Origin: Bretschneidera sinensis
Taxonomy: Eukaryota; Streptophyta; Magnoliopsida; Brassicales; Akaniaceae
Direction of reading: 5' to 3'
Assembly: GCA_023935145.1 (NCBI GenBank)
Contig: CM043704.1
Coordinates: 101,145,373-101,209,372, forward strand
DNA length: 64,000 nt
Position 1 is the stretch's first letter, and each line of letters begins with the position of its first letter. The notes below the pieces were generated by a model. The model was not told the DNA's origin and did no database searches. It saw only the letters and a program-made list of their open reading frames with translations. Below are positions 22,101-32,800 of this stretch, piece after piece. The position numbers and the translations under genes were made by a program.

Positions 22101-25100
22101 GGGAGACTCGGGCAAGACATTACTAGTGTAAGGTGAGGGAGACTCGGGCAAGACATCACTAGTGTGAGTAGGAGAAATAGGAGGCTCCATAAGTGTGGTA
22201 AAAGGAGAAAAAGATGGCATGCTGAATTTGCCAATTTCATGAAATAGTCTATGCTCCCAGAAAACTACATGACGGGAAATACGAAGACGACGAGACACAG
22301 GATCATAACACCGATAGCCTTTTTGTTCAATTCCATATCCAAGAAAGCAACACATCCGAGAACGAGGCTCAAGTTTGGTGCGCTCATGAGGTTGGAGTAA
22401 AACAAAACAAGCAGAACCAAACACACGAAGATGGTGGTATGAGGGAACATAGCCAAACAACCGCTCGTAAGGAGTGCAATTATCAAGGATAGGGGTAGGC
22501 AACCTATTGATCGTGTAGATAGCCGTTAGAGTGGCTTCACCCCAAAATGGGGTAGGAACAGATATGGAAATGAGGAGGGCTAGAACAGTGTCTAAAATGT
22601 GCCTAAGTTTACGTTCAGCTCGACCATTTTGTTGTGAAGTGCCAGGACATGACAAGTGAGGAACAGTGCCATAACTTTTTAGGATGTCTTTAAAAGCATG
22701 TTGAGTATATTCTAAAGCATTATCAGAACGAAAAGCTTTGATAGGTTTTGAAAATTGGGTTTCAATCATTTTAGCAAAAGTACGATAAATATCCAATAAT
22801 TCAGAACGAGATTTCATTAAAAATACCCAAGTGTAACGAGAGAAATCATCAACAAAAATTACAAAATAGCGTGAACCACTCATACTAGCAACGGGAGAAG
22901 GTCCCCAAACATCAGAATGAATTAAATCAAACGAAGCAGTAGCATGAGACTCACTATTATTAAAAGGCAAAGCCGGCTGTTTTCCAAGTTGACACGAAAT
23001 ACAATCAAAAGAACTTTTAGACACTGACCCTAACAACCCCTTTGAAGCTAAAAGTTGTACCCGAGATGCAGATGCATGACTAAGACGTGAATGCCAAAGT
23101 GCAAGGGATGGTGGTGATAAGGAGGCAGCAGCAGAGACGTTAGAGGCAGGAAGGTTGGGCAGGTGTAAGGATGAGAGTTCGAACATGCGCCCAATTCTAC
23201 GCCCGGTCCCAAGGGTCTGACCAGTACGAGGATCCTGCACATTCACACCAGAAAAGTCAAAGATAATTCTATATCCAAGTTCACATATTTGCCCAACGGA
23301 AAGAAGATTATAAGATAATTCTGGCACATGAAAAACTTCAGGAATAGAAAGAGAACGACTATTGATGGTGCCTATAGTTTTAACAGTCATAGTGGAGCCA
23401 TCAGCTGTGCGAATGAATGAGGAATGAGGCGAAGGTGCAGATGTAGTAAATGAAGCTGGGAAAGGTGTCATATGGTTGCAACAAGCGGAATCAAAAAGCC
23501 AAGAGGCAGAATTACCTGGCAGGACTGAGAGGGCAGAGGAAGATGCATTACCAGAACGAGACTGGATGACCTGATTAACTATTGCCTCGAAGTCAGTTGC
23601 AGATAAGGTGACAGTAGAACCTGATGACCCGTTAGAGAGTGCAACTGAAGATGAAGCTGTAGTCGCAGATGGATATGGAACAACTGTAGAGAGAGTGCTC
23701 TCAGGATGAGCAACTGCTGCAGTGGGAGCATTGGATCTTCCCCTTTGCCAACATTTATCAATAGTGTGCCCTCGACGTTTACAAAAACGACAGAAATTGT
23801 TGTCACGAGGCTTAGGAGAAGGTCGAGGAGCACCAAACCTGTCAGAATGCTTTGGCTGAAATAATGAAGAACTAGATAATGGAGCAGCCAACACTGAAGG
23901 ACTATGTTGAGAGTGCATAGTCTGTGATCTGCTTTCTGCACGAACAAGTTCAAATATAGCATTGTCCAAAGTAGGGAGAGGAGAGCGATGTAAAAGTTGC
24001 ACACGAATAGGCTCAAAATCATCACGTAATGCCATAAGAAAATGGTGAAGACGATGTTGATCCCTTCGTTCAGCATACATTTTGGCATCTGTAGGATCCT
24101 TCCAAATAGGATCAGAGAGATCAATTTGATTCCATAAGAATTGCATGCGAGCAAGAAAATCATTAATACTCTGCCCCGGTTCTTGCTTCAGGCAGAAGAG
24201 CTCAAACAGGAGCTGATATTCTCGAGCACCATCAACAGCAGAATAACGAGAAGCAAGCATATCCCAAGCACCCTTAGCTTCATCAAAGCTACCAAATAGG
24301 GCAGAAATAGATGGAATAGTAGTATTACGAAACCATGTGAGAATTTGATGATGATTACTTTCCCAATCAATGAGACGAGTGAGAAAAACATCATTAGTTT
24401 CAGTAGCCCCTTTAACTGGCTTCTCGACAATACCAACCACGTAAGACCAAAGCTTACTACTTTTGAGGAAACTTCGCATAGATTGAGACCAAACAATATA
24501 GTTTGTACCATCCAATATAGACTGAACATGACGAAAAATATCTTTTTCTGCCATCTGGTCAAATCTGGTTGTCGGTCAACGGTCAACGGTCAACGGTTGA
24601 ATAGTGACGTCGATGGAGCAGCGGCTGAGATGACGTCGATGGAGATTGAGACTCCGACTATAGTGGTGACCCGACAGACATGAAAAGGATATTCAAGAAG
24701 TTTTTCTGATGTGAAGGATCCACTAATAGTGGCAATCACAGAGCATACTTAACTCTTAATATACCGACAACCTTAAAGAAGTTTTTCTGATGTGAAAGAT
24801 CCACTAATAGTGGCAATCACAGAGCATACTCAACTCTTAATATACCGAGAACCACGAAGGCTCTGATACCATGTTAAGGTTTAAGAGAGGAAGTGAGACA
24901 ATACAAAGAAGAGAATTGTATTGAATGGTGTGATTTACTTACAAGTGAGCTATCCTATTTATAGGAGCCAATAAGAGAGCCAAAGATATACACAACCAAT
25001 GTGGGATTAAACTAACTAAGCAATAACTATGCTATACATAATCTAACAGTAATAAAAAGATCAGAAGGTCTCAATTCGATTCTCATTGTTGTGTGGATTA

Positions 25101-25456
25101 TCTGCTCAAGCTATTGATTATTATTTATTTTTTAATTAGTATCGCTTCATTAAAATTAATTCTCAATTTTTTTTTTCAAAATTTTATGTTTGTATACATT
25201 TTATTTTTCCTTTTTTAGGGGACAAAATAAAAGGCATATAATTTATGAATATTGATATTGTTACAGGACAAAATTGAAGCGGATAGAGATAGACCGTGAA
25301 CTCTTGAAGAAATGTTGTGAAATATTAAGAGATGAGAACAAAAGATTAAAGAAAGAATTGCAAGACTTGCGATTTTCGTCATTACATACTCAATCCCCAA
25401 AGCCAGCTACTCTTGCAATGTGTCCATTGTGTGATACCAATAAAAAAGATGGTTGA
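19101..25456 (+). CDS. HD-Zip class II homeobox-leucine zipper gene, copy B (open but C-terminally truncated)
   Basis: Exons 19,101-19,406, 20,054-20,133 and 25,267-25,456 join in phase (0, then 2) into 191 codons. The product has an N-terminal TGLCLGLG and LCLDLSF (LxLxL, EAR-type repressor motifs; residues about 11-18 and 32-38), a homeodomain (about 78-130) with [10 protein letters not shown] and VWFQNRR, and a leucine zipper ([20 protein letters not shown], then [12 protein letters not shown]). It would be a nuclear DNA-binding transcription factor. The redox-sensitive CPxCE motif is cut: it reads CPLCD and then runs into TNKKDG and a stop, because the exon is fused near 25,432 to 'beta' spacer. 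Intron 2 holds an intact-looking antisense copia element. Splicing out a 5.1-kb intron is possible, so expression cannot be ruled out. At about 191 residues it is shorter than usual HD-Zip II proteins. Confidence 0.7.
20191..20367 (-). repeat. Copia LTR (3' LTR in element orientation)
   Basis: 177-bp LTR identical to 24,872-25,048. The adjacent CCCCCCTCAAAC is the complement of the polypurine tract. Confidence 0.9.
20381..24554 (-). CDS. Copia gag-pol polyprotein with one frameshift
   Basis: The first 997-codon frame (24,554-21,561) holds gag, a CCHC zinc knuckle (C255, C258, H263, C268), a protease with the DSACCNHMT active site (D355), an integrase zinc domain (H488, H493, C518, C521) and a DDE core (D548, D611, E647, the last two 35 residues apart). 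It then holds the start of reverse transcriptase ([12 protein letters not shown]). The frame breaks in RT at a run of six A on the minus strand (T6 at 21,573-21,578), one base longer than the conserved DVKNAFL coding would need. The downstream frame carries [11 protein letters not shown], the YVDD catalytic motif and RNase H ([20 protein letters not shown]) to the stop at 20,381. All other domains look intact. The break may be a real mutation or a homopolymer sequencing error. Confidence 0.9.
24690..24855. repeat. Tandem duplication in the copia leader
   Basis: A sequence of about 90 bp containing AAGTTTTTCTGATGTGAA, CACTAATAGTGGCAATCACA and CTTAATATACCGA is present twice in a row (about 24,696-24,770 and 24,779-24,850). 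It lies between the primer-binding site and the gag start, in the untranslated leader. Confidence 0.8.
24872..25048 (-). repeat. Copia LTR (5' LTR in element orientation)
   Basis: 177-bp LTR identical to the left one. It is followed by the GTAAT target duplication and resumed HD-Zip intron 2. Confidence 0.9.
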
Positions 25457-26580
25457 TACCAATAAAAAAAAGGATGGTTGATAAAAAGTTTAAAAAAAAA
25501 ATACATGGCTAATTAGTTTAAATGCTCCTCTAAATGTTGTCATAGAATCAGTTTAATGGTTAATTTATTTAAAGTAATATCTCGATTTCGATTCAGGTTA
25601 TCATTATGATAGTAATATATTAAACATTTTTAAAGCTCACGATTCAATCAAAAACATTAGTTTTCACCATCAAGCAACTCCAAAATGAATTTATTTGAAG
25701 AATCAAAATTTTAATTGGATATTAATTTTCATGATGATCAAATTACCCTTAATGTTAAAATATTTTTAAGTGATTATTATAAGTTTAATAATTTTATTTA
25801 TCAATTATTTATCTCAGAATTGTTTATAACACAAAATTTTGAGTTACTTGAATTCATACTTTTAAAAAAAAAAAAAAAAAAACATACTGTTTTAATTTTG
25901 TGCACTTTGTTTGATATGTTAAGCAATACATTCAAGAGATGTAGTTGACAATCATAGTAAGGGCAAAGAGTGATTCAAGTTAAAGATTTGGTACTCGAGG
26001 TGAGTATGACCTTACTTTTAAAAGTAAGCGTAGTGAGTATATATTAAAATGAAAGGTTAAAAATGTGTAAATATGAAAAACTATGGAAACATCGTTAAAG
26101 TGTAACTGAACCATTTGAATTAGGAGCTTCAACAGTTGTATTTACACTTATTATGGTGGTTACTTACATTTATTTATTTGATATGCTAGGCTATTTAATT
26201 TTATTAAAAAAACTTATCAACAAACTTTCTATTTAAAACATTTAATTTTCTTTTGTAATAGTATTTTATTTTCATTTATTTGGGGATGCGATAGGTAATG
26301 ATATCATAATATTTTTTAAAATATAAAATATATTAAGTAAAATTTGTTTTATATTATATAATAGAATACAAATCCATTTAAAATACACTTTTAACAATTT
26401 TCGAAAAAGAATGATGATAATTTTCTTTTAAAAAACCTCTAAAAATTCATTGTTAAATATGTTTCATCCCTAATATTTCTATTTTTTTTAAAAGTAACAT
26501 TTATGATACTTAAGGGTACTTTGATTATCATGAAAAGTAATATGTAATTAAAATTTTGATTTTTCAAAGAAATTCATTTT
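25434..26580. repeat. Recurring block 'beta', third copy
   Basis: It joins abruptly onto HD-Zip exon 3 at about 25,430-25,434 and matches 17,464-18,360. A short duplication of GATACCAATAAAAAA lies at the junction. One extra segment, 25,898-26,145, is not in the other copies. Confidence 0.75.
25898..26145. other. Extra segment inserted in block beta
   Basis: About 250 bp (including GGTACTCGAGGTGAGTATGA) interrupt the beta alignment and are absent at 4985-5040 and 17,900-17,950. There is no coding potential. Its origin is not recognised; a transposon fragment is possible. Confidence 0.45.
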
Positions 26581-27475
26581 GGACTGCTTGATGATGAAAA
26601 TTGATGTTTTAAGGTGAATCATGGGTTTTAAAAGAATTTAGTATGTTAGTATCATTTCAACAAACTTGAAGAAAAAAATTTTACACACTCTGAAAAAAAA
26701 ATTATTAGTTAAATCGAATCTAAAACTATGTTTTAGACCCGTCTGAAACACACAAAAGCATGCACCAAAGTTTTTTTTTCATTTAACAATGAAAAGTTAT
26801 AGTTAAAAACAAGCTGCTAATAATACGAGTAACCGTTCTTATGGGCGCATTTGGCATAGTTGGAGTTTTCGCTGTGATGATCCAAAAATGATGTTAAATA
26901 ATTGTGGGTTGAAAACCTGTCAAGTCAAAAGCTGATAAGTGTTAAGTAAAAATCGTGGAATAAGTTGTTAAAGTAAGATGCAAAAAATGTATATTAATAT
27001 CAATTGACTTAATGGATCCCCAAATGGTCTTCATGAAATTATTATGGTCATGTGACATAAGTAAAACTTTAGAACTTGGTACAATAAAACATTAAGTATT
27101 TAATAACAACAAAAACAATAGTATTAACCTGCCTTAAACAAAAAATTATACATATCCAATGAGCTTGATAAGCCTACATTGGAAGTGTATTATTAAACAT
27201 TTTAACAACAAAAGAGAAACATTATTTTGAAACTTGGTACCACATAGCAACTAAAAAGCCTCCAAATCCATACTTATTTTGTGTATCATCGTAAATACCA
27301 GGCATTGGTACTCCCTTTTTTCTTTTTTACAAAACCCTCTTTGAAGTGAAGGGAGTTTGGCAGACCTACTAGTTTATTAAAATAAACTTGAATAAATACA
27401 AGTAAATGGGGGACAAAATGGTTTATTACTTGAGACAAACCTCAGAGGGTACTAAACCTTACCCAAATAAAAACA

Positions 27476-27761
27476 TTACAATTTTCTAAAAATAGGCAAG
27501 CCAAAATTATCATTATCCAAAGCTTGTTGACAAAGAAAAGGTAAATCGCTTACATTCCAAAATAAATTAGAATCACCCAAACTTGGACCCGTCTTTGCCA
27601 AACTATCAGCAAACTCGTTGGCTTCACGAAAAATATGACGCAAACACTCATGATTTTGAACCATTTCCTTAATTTCACGGACCAAGTACACTATTTCCCA
27701 AGAGCATGCACACAAAATGGTTTGAACTAGAGCTTTGGAATCGCACTCCACCCAAAATTAC
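27476..27761 (-). pseudogene. RNase H-like domain fragment, second copy
   Basis: Same 91-residue relic as at 6105-6390, differing at about nine residues (CDSKALVQ, REANEFADSLAKTG). This copy keeps the ECDSK Asp and the R of the REAN motif that the first copy has changed. It is still only part of a domain. Confidence 0.6.
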
Positions 27762-30109
27762 CAGAGCATGCCTACTCATATGATGAGGAAACGGCTATTC
27801 ATTACCTGTCTCTCTATTCCATTAGCAGTCATAACCTTGTTAACGGCAAATATATTGACAAATTACTCCTAAAAAAGGGGAAAAAAATAACAAAATGAAT
27901 TTACAAAAAGGGTTCACTGGTAAAACACACTTCCACTATATATTGGAACAACAAACCAAAGAACCTTGTTCCAAATAATAAACTTCTAAATACACATTAT
28001 TATCAAAATATACCTAAATTATCCATAGAGAATATTACAGATAAAATAAAGGGAAAAAGGAAAACGTGTAGAGGATGGGGTTTTTTTTATAGTGGCATGA
28101 ATGTAATTTCCCTTTCCATCCAAAGACATGTCAGAAAACTTATATTTTTGTCAAAACAACTTCTGGGTTAGAAGATTCAAAACTCAGTTTCTGCTTTTGA
28201 GCGAAAATCGGTTATTCTTTAGATCTTTTCAGCTTCTGCTTCTACTTAAAAGCAGATAAAAAAAGAGGTGTTTGTCCTGATGGACCTATATATTTGGAAA
28301 AATATTATGAGCAGGAAAACCCAGAGAGTAATTATTTTGTCAGTAATCCTTGCAGACAATATTTATATTGTCATTTCTTTCCTAATTTACATTATTTCCA
28401 TTTGACTTGTATTTGAATTATACTAATTCGATTAGAGGTGTGTTTGAATCCATTAATGAGTTGATAATCATTTTGGTGTTTGGATTGAGAGAAATTATTG
28501 AAAGTATATAATAAACTTGAAAATATTTATATTTTATTGTTATGATCTTGAAGAATTTGTGGGGTTCGATTTTAGATTACTCAAACATTAAATAATTTAT
28601 TTTTTAAATATTAAATTATAATTTTATATAATAATTAATAAATTGATTTTTTTTTAACAAATTCAAACATGGAGCTAGGACTAAGGGAGAGCCTGGAAAT
28701 TTTCTTGAAATATATATGGTATAGCTGTTGATAATACCTAAGTTTTTGTTAATCACCCCACCTAAAGTACAATGAAGAAAAATGCAAAATGATCCAACTT
28801 AGTAGTAAAAAAATAATCCTTCACGTATTCAATCTCTCAATTAAGTGGATAGTTTGGCTTGTAAATGCAACTCTCTCTCCCAGCAGACCAACTTAATATA
28901 TGTATTTCTCTATTATTTTCATAATTTTGGTCTTATTATTTTTCTTCTCTTTCATTCTTTTATTTAAATAATAATTAAAATAAAACATGTTAATTTAATC
29001 ATAAAAATGAATATGATTTACTAAATTAAAAAATTTAGATAGTTAATTTTCAAAAGTCAATATATGTGAATACTTTAATAGAGCAAATTCCGTAAGATAT
29101 GCTTTTTATACAATAAATAAGACGAGTATAACTTGAAATGAAAATATTTATGAAATTGTTTGTCCTTTTCTTTTTATTATATATGTTATAAGTTAATCAT
29201 ATATATTTATGTATAATCTAATTGAGTTAAGATCAAAATCTTATATAAAAAAAAATCAAAACTCCTTTTAAAATTTGAAACTTTTTTTTAAATTAATATA
29301 TTTTTAAATATGTATCATATCAATTATTAAATTGACGTGATATACATTCATAAAAACATTTCTGGTGGGTGTGAGTTTGACTAATGGTAGGGTTTATTTA
29401 TAATTTTTGGTACTATATAATATGATTTTTTTATTAGTAAATAAAAAAAAAGGATTAACTCCTGTCAAACATACTCTTTTAAGAGAACAATTCTTTACTG
29501 TTGGCCGCTTCTGGTTGAATACACCTGGTATGCCTTTATTCAGCTACGTCCAAATAGGCAAATACTTAGGAGGGTTATCATAATTTCTCTTTAACTGCAT
29601 TTAATGATCAACAAAAGATGGTTGATACCAAGAAAAAAAATGGTTGATAAAAGTAGAAAAAAATTCAATTTTTTAAATGTTCCTATAAATGTGGTCACAT
29701 AATCATTTTAATGGTTAATTTATTCACTGTAATATCTTGAAAAAGATTCAGATTATCATTATTATAATAAAAAATCAAATTACATGATATTTCTTTCAAA
29801 TTTATAGAAATAATATTAATTTATCAAACTTTTTTTAAAATTCACGACTCACTTCAAAACATCAATTTCAACTATCAAACAGTTTCAAAATGATTTTTTT
29901 TGAAGAATCAAAATTTTAATTGAATATTACTTTTCATGATAAACAACGTAATCTTAGTGTTAAAATATCTCTAAATGATTATGATAAGTTTAATAATTCT
30001 ATTTATCAATTATTTATCTTAAAATTGTTTATAGCACAAATTTTTAGGTTACTTGAATTACATACTTTTTAGACATGTGTTCAATAAATCCTTACATTTA
30101 GCTCTGTGT

Positions 30110-30345
30110 TTCAAAGTCACCTTTACATTTTAGACATGTGTTCAATAAATACTTCTAGTGATAAATTAGACAAAATTTATACCAACACACACAAAAATAT
30201 TACTATTAAACAAAAAAAAAATTTGTCAATATTTTTTTATGCACCAGTATCAATTTTGGTCAAGATTTTTGTCTATAATGGCATCAATTTTGTCAGAATT
30301 ATCACTAAAAATATTTATTGGATACATGCCTAAAATGTATGGGGT
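30110..30345. mobile_element. Fold-back MITE-like element, copy 2
   Basis: The same long inverted-repeat structure as 8978-9208 (AGTGATAAATTAG at left, CAGAATTATCACT at right), slightly more decayed. It came with the gamma duplication. Confidence 0.6.
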
Positions 30346-30449
30346 AAATTGATTGTTTTTAACATGCAAGTGGGACATTGAACCACAAAGCAAAATATAA
30401 AGATGTTTGATGATAATAACCCCTAATTTTAATTAATTTTTTAGTAATC

Positions 30450-30690
30450 GTATTTATAATCAACATGACTTGAATACTCATTTTTTTGTTTGATTGTGAT
30501 GACAATAATTGTGATTGAATCTAAAAGATACTCTCCAAAGATAAAGATGTTATCGTTGAGCTAAACTTACGTCTATGACTTATCACACTTTTATTTTCAA
30601 TGCAGACACAAAAATATTCAATCGCTCAGCATCTGAATTTGAAACCTAGGCAAGGGGAAGTCTGGTTTCAAAATAGAAGAGCAAGTTGAT
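30450..30690 (+). pseudogene. HD-Zip class II gene, copy 4 (exon 2 relic)
   Basis: Exon 2 at about 30,608-30,686 encodes TQKYSIAQHLNLKPRQ and VWFQNRRA. It is the partner of copy 3 (shared GGEVWFQ change to RQGEV). The acceptor AG is intact (GCAG), but the donor has decayed to AAGTTG. There is no exon 1 upstream. Exon 3 was removed by the deletion that truncated the adjoining copia element. Confidence 0.75.
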
Positions 30691-30829
30691 CATTTCGTTA
30701 ATATTTTTTTTTTCTGTCAACAAAATTTTGGTTTAGTAATAAAAAGATCAGATCGATGCCTTAAGATCACAAGGTATCGATTTGATTCTCATTGTTGTTT
30801 GGATTATTTTTTCAAGCTATTGATTACTA

Positions 30830-31412
30830 TGTCAACTTTACTTTCATTGTATTCACGGTATATCATTTTCAGAGATATTTTATACATATATAGAAAGATT
30901 TGATATGCTATTCTTGGCTATACAGATCTTAGGGCTAGAATCATGCTTGATAGTTATGAATATTCCTATAATCTATCTGATTTAATTTTTAATTGACAAC
31001 TCACGCCAACACTTCCCCTCAATTAGAAGCATCCAAATCTTCAATGCGTAACTTGTCTAGTGAGTTGTTGAAATCCTTGCTTGATACGGCTTTTGTAAGA
31101 ATATATGCTAGTTGGTCTTCAGACTTTACGAATGGAAACCTAATTATTTTAGCTTCAAGATTTTCTTTAATAAAATGTCTGTCAATCTCCAAGTGTTTAG
31201 TGCGATCATGTTGGATAGGATTGTGAGCAATAGCAATAGCTGCCTTGTTATCGCAGAACAGTTCTATCTCGAAGGTAAGAGCAAATTCAATTTCTGTTAG
31301 AAGTTTTCTGAGCCATAGAAGTTCACAAATTCCTTTAGCCATTCCACGGAATTCTGCTTCAGCACTTGACAATGCCACCACCTTTTGTTTCTTACTTCTC
31401 CATGTAACAAGA
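30830..31412 (-). mobile_element. Truncated copia element in the intron of HD-Zip copy 4
   Basis: The LTR at 30,830-31,011 and 400 bp of RNase H (CDNKAAI, SSAEAEFRG, WRSKKQ) match the left end of the element at 9688-16,501. It sits at the same site in the HD-Zip intron (ACTA before TGTCAAC). It is therefore the same insertion, duplicated with its host. It stops abruptly at 31,409-31,412 and joins block beta through the microhomology AAGA. Confidence 0.85.
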
Positions 31413-32444
31413 ATCAAAATTTTAATTAGATATTACTTTTTATGAACAAAGTAACATTAGTGTTAAAATATCTCCAAGTGATTATGATAAGTTTAATAAT
31501 TCTATTTATCAATTTATTTATCTCAAAATTGTTTATAACACAAATTTTTAGGTTATTTGAATTATATACTTTTTCTGAAAAAATAAAAACATGCAGTATC
31601 ATTTTAATTTTTAAAATAGAAAAAATTACCTTTGATTTTTATTTTATGATATTCTTTGATATTTATTTATTTGGGATGCTATGCTATTTAATTTTATAAA
31701 AAAACATATCAATAAACTTTTCATTTAATTTTCTTTTATGATGGTTTTTTATTTTCAATTATTTAAGGATATGATAGGCAATAATATCATAATATTTTTT
31801 AAAATATAAAATATATGAAGTGAAATTTATTTTATACCAGATAATAGAATATAAATCCATTTAAAACTACTTTTAACAATTTTCGAAAAAAAAAGCGATG
31901 ATAATTTTTTTTTTTTAAAAATCTTTAAAAATTTTCTTATTAAATATGTTTCATCCCTAATACTTCAATTCTTTTTTTTTTTTTTAAAAATAACACTTAT
32001 GATACTTAATTATACTTTGGTAATCATGAAAAGTAATATCCAATTAAAATTTTGATTCTTCAAAGAAATTCATTTTGGGGCTGCTTAATGGTGGAAATGA
32101 GTGTTTTGGTGTGAATCGTAGGGTTTTAAAAATGTTTGGTATGTTAGTGTCATTTCAACAAATTTGGAGGTAGTGTAGTATAATTTGCCCTAATAACAAA
32201 ATCTCTTATAAATCATAATATTATTATAAAAAAAAAAAAGAATTCCATAAACTCTAAAGATGAATTCTTAATTAGGTCGGGTTTAAAACTTTATCAATAA
32301 TTTTGAAAGACTTTATTTGAAACATTATTTTTTGGGTATCCAAGTTACACTGACCTTAACAAAGAAGTTTGTCTAACCAAGAATTTTTGCTAAATGTGGC
32401 TTGCAGATATATGTTGAGTCATTTAAAAAAAGGGGTCCATCAAC

Positions 32445-32475
<31 letters not shown>

Positions 32476-32525
32476 AAAACTAAAACAAAAATATGTTCTA
32501 TAAAAGGGTATATAAGTTGGATATT
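31411..32525. repeat. Block beta, fourth copy, plus HD-Zip promoter relic
   Basis: 31,411-32,330 matches the beta block and its tail. 32,330-32,525 matches the HD-Zip promoter (CATTATTTTTTGGG; AAAACAAAAATATGTTCTAT) and ends where unrelated sequence begins. This is the remains of a fifth gene copy with no exons left. Confidence 0.7.
32444..32479. repeat. Poly-C/poly-A homopolymer tract
   Basis: About 22 C followed by about 14 A. At the same place in promoters A and B there is only a short GGGGGGCC. Length is uncertain because such runs are hard to sequence. Confidence 0.7.
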
Positions 32526-32534
32526 GTCCAAAAA

Positions 32535-32800
32535 GATGAAAGGCTAAATGCACTGGTGGAAAAGAGTTCCAACAGTGATGGTAGATGATCTTTATCGGGC
32601 ATAGAAGTGTCCCAAGTAAAGGAAAGACTAAATGCACTAGTGGCAGGGAGTTCCATTAGTGATGGTAGATGATCTTTATCAGGCATTGATGTGTTCAAGA
32701 AGAGGAAAGGCTAAATGCACTGGTGGCAGAGAGTTCCAACAGTGATGGTAGATGATCCTTATTGGGCATAGAAGTGTCCCAAGCGGAAGAGAAGGTGGAC
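32535..32800. repeat. 84-bp tandem repeat, three units
   Basis: Units starting CTAAATGCACT at 32,544, 32,628 and 32,711 each contain GTGATGGTAGATGATC and GGCAT. The period is 83-84 bases. There is no credible open frame. Confidence 0.8.

Larger units (their letters stand above)
20191..25048 (-). mobile_element. Young Ty1/copia retrotransposon in intron 2 of HD-Zip copy B
   Basis: The LTRs at 20,191-20,367 and 24,872-25,048 are both 177 bp (TGTTAAGG...TCTAACA) and identical as far as I can read. The target duplication GTAAT is present (20,186-20,190 and 25,049-25,053), and the empty site is preserved in copy A at 1520-1524. A tRNA-Met primer-binding site (TGGTATCAGAG, minus strand) adjoins the right LTR and a purine tract adjoins the left one. 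The element is therefore complete in structure and encodes a copia polyprotein on the minus strand. Identical LTRs mean a very recent insertion. Confidence 0.95.
26750..30450. repeat. Recurring block 'gamma', second copy
   Basis: It matches 5461-9300. Its left edge (26,750-26,890) also matches TBL intron 2 near 41,965-42,150 (CATGCACCAAAG, CTGCTAATAATACGAG), so this copy keeps more of the TBL-derived sequence than the first. Confidence 0.75.
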
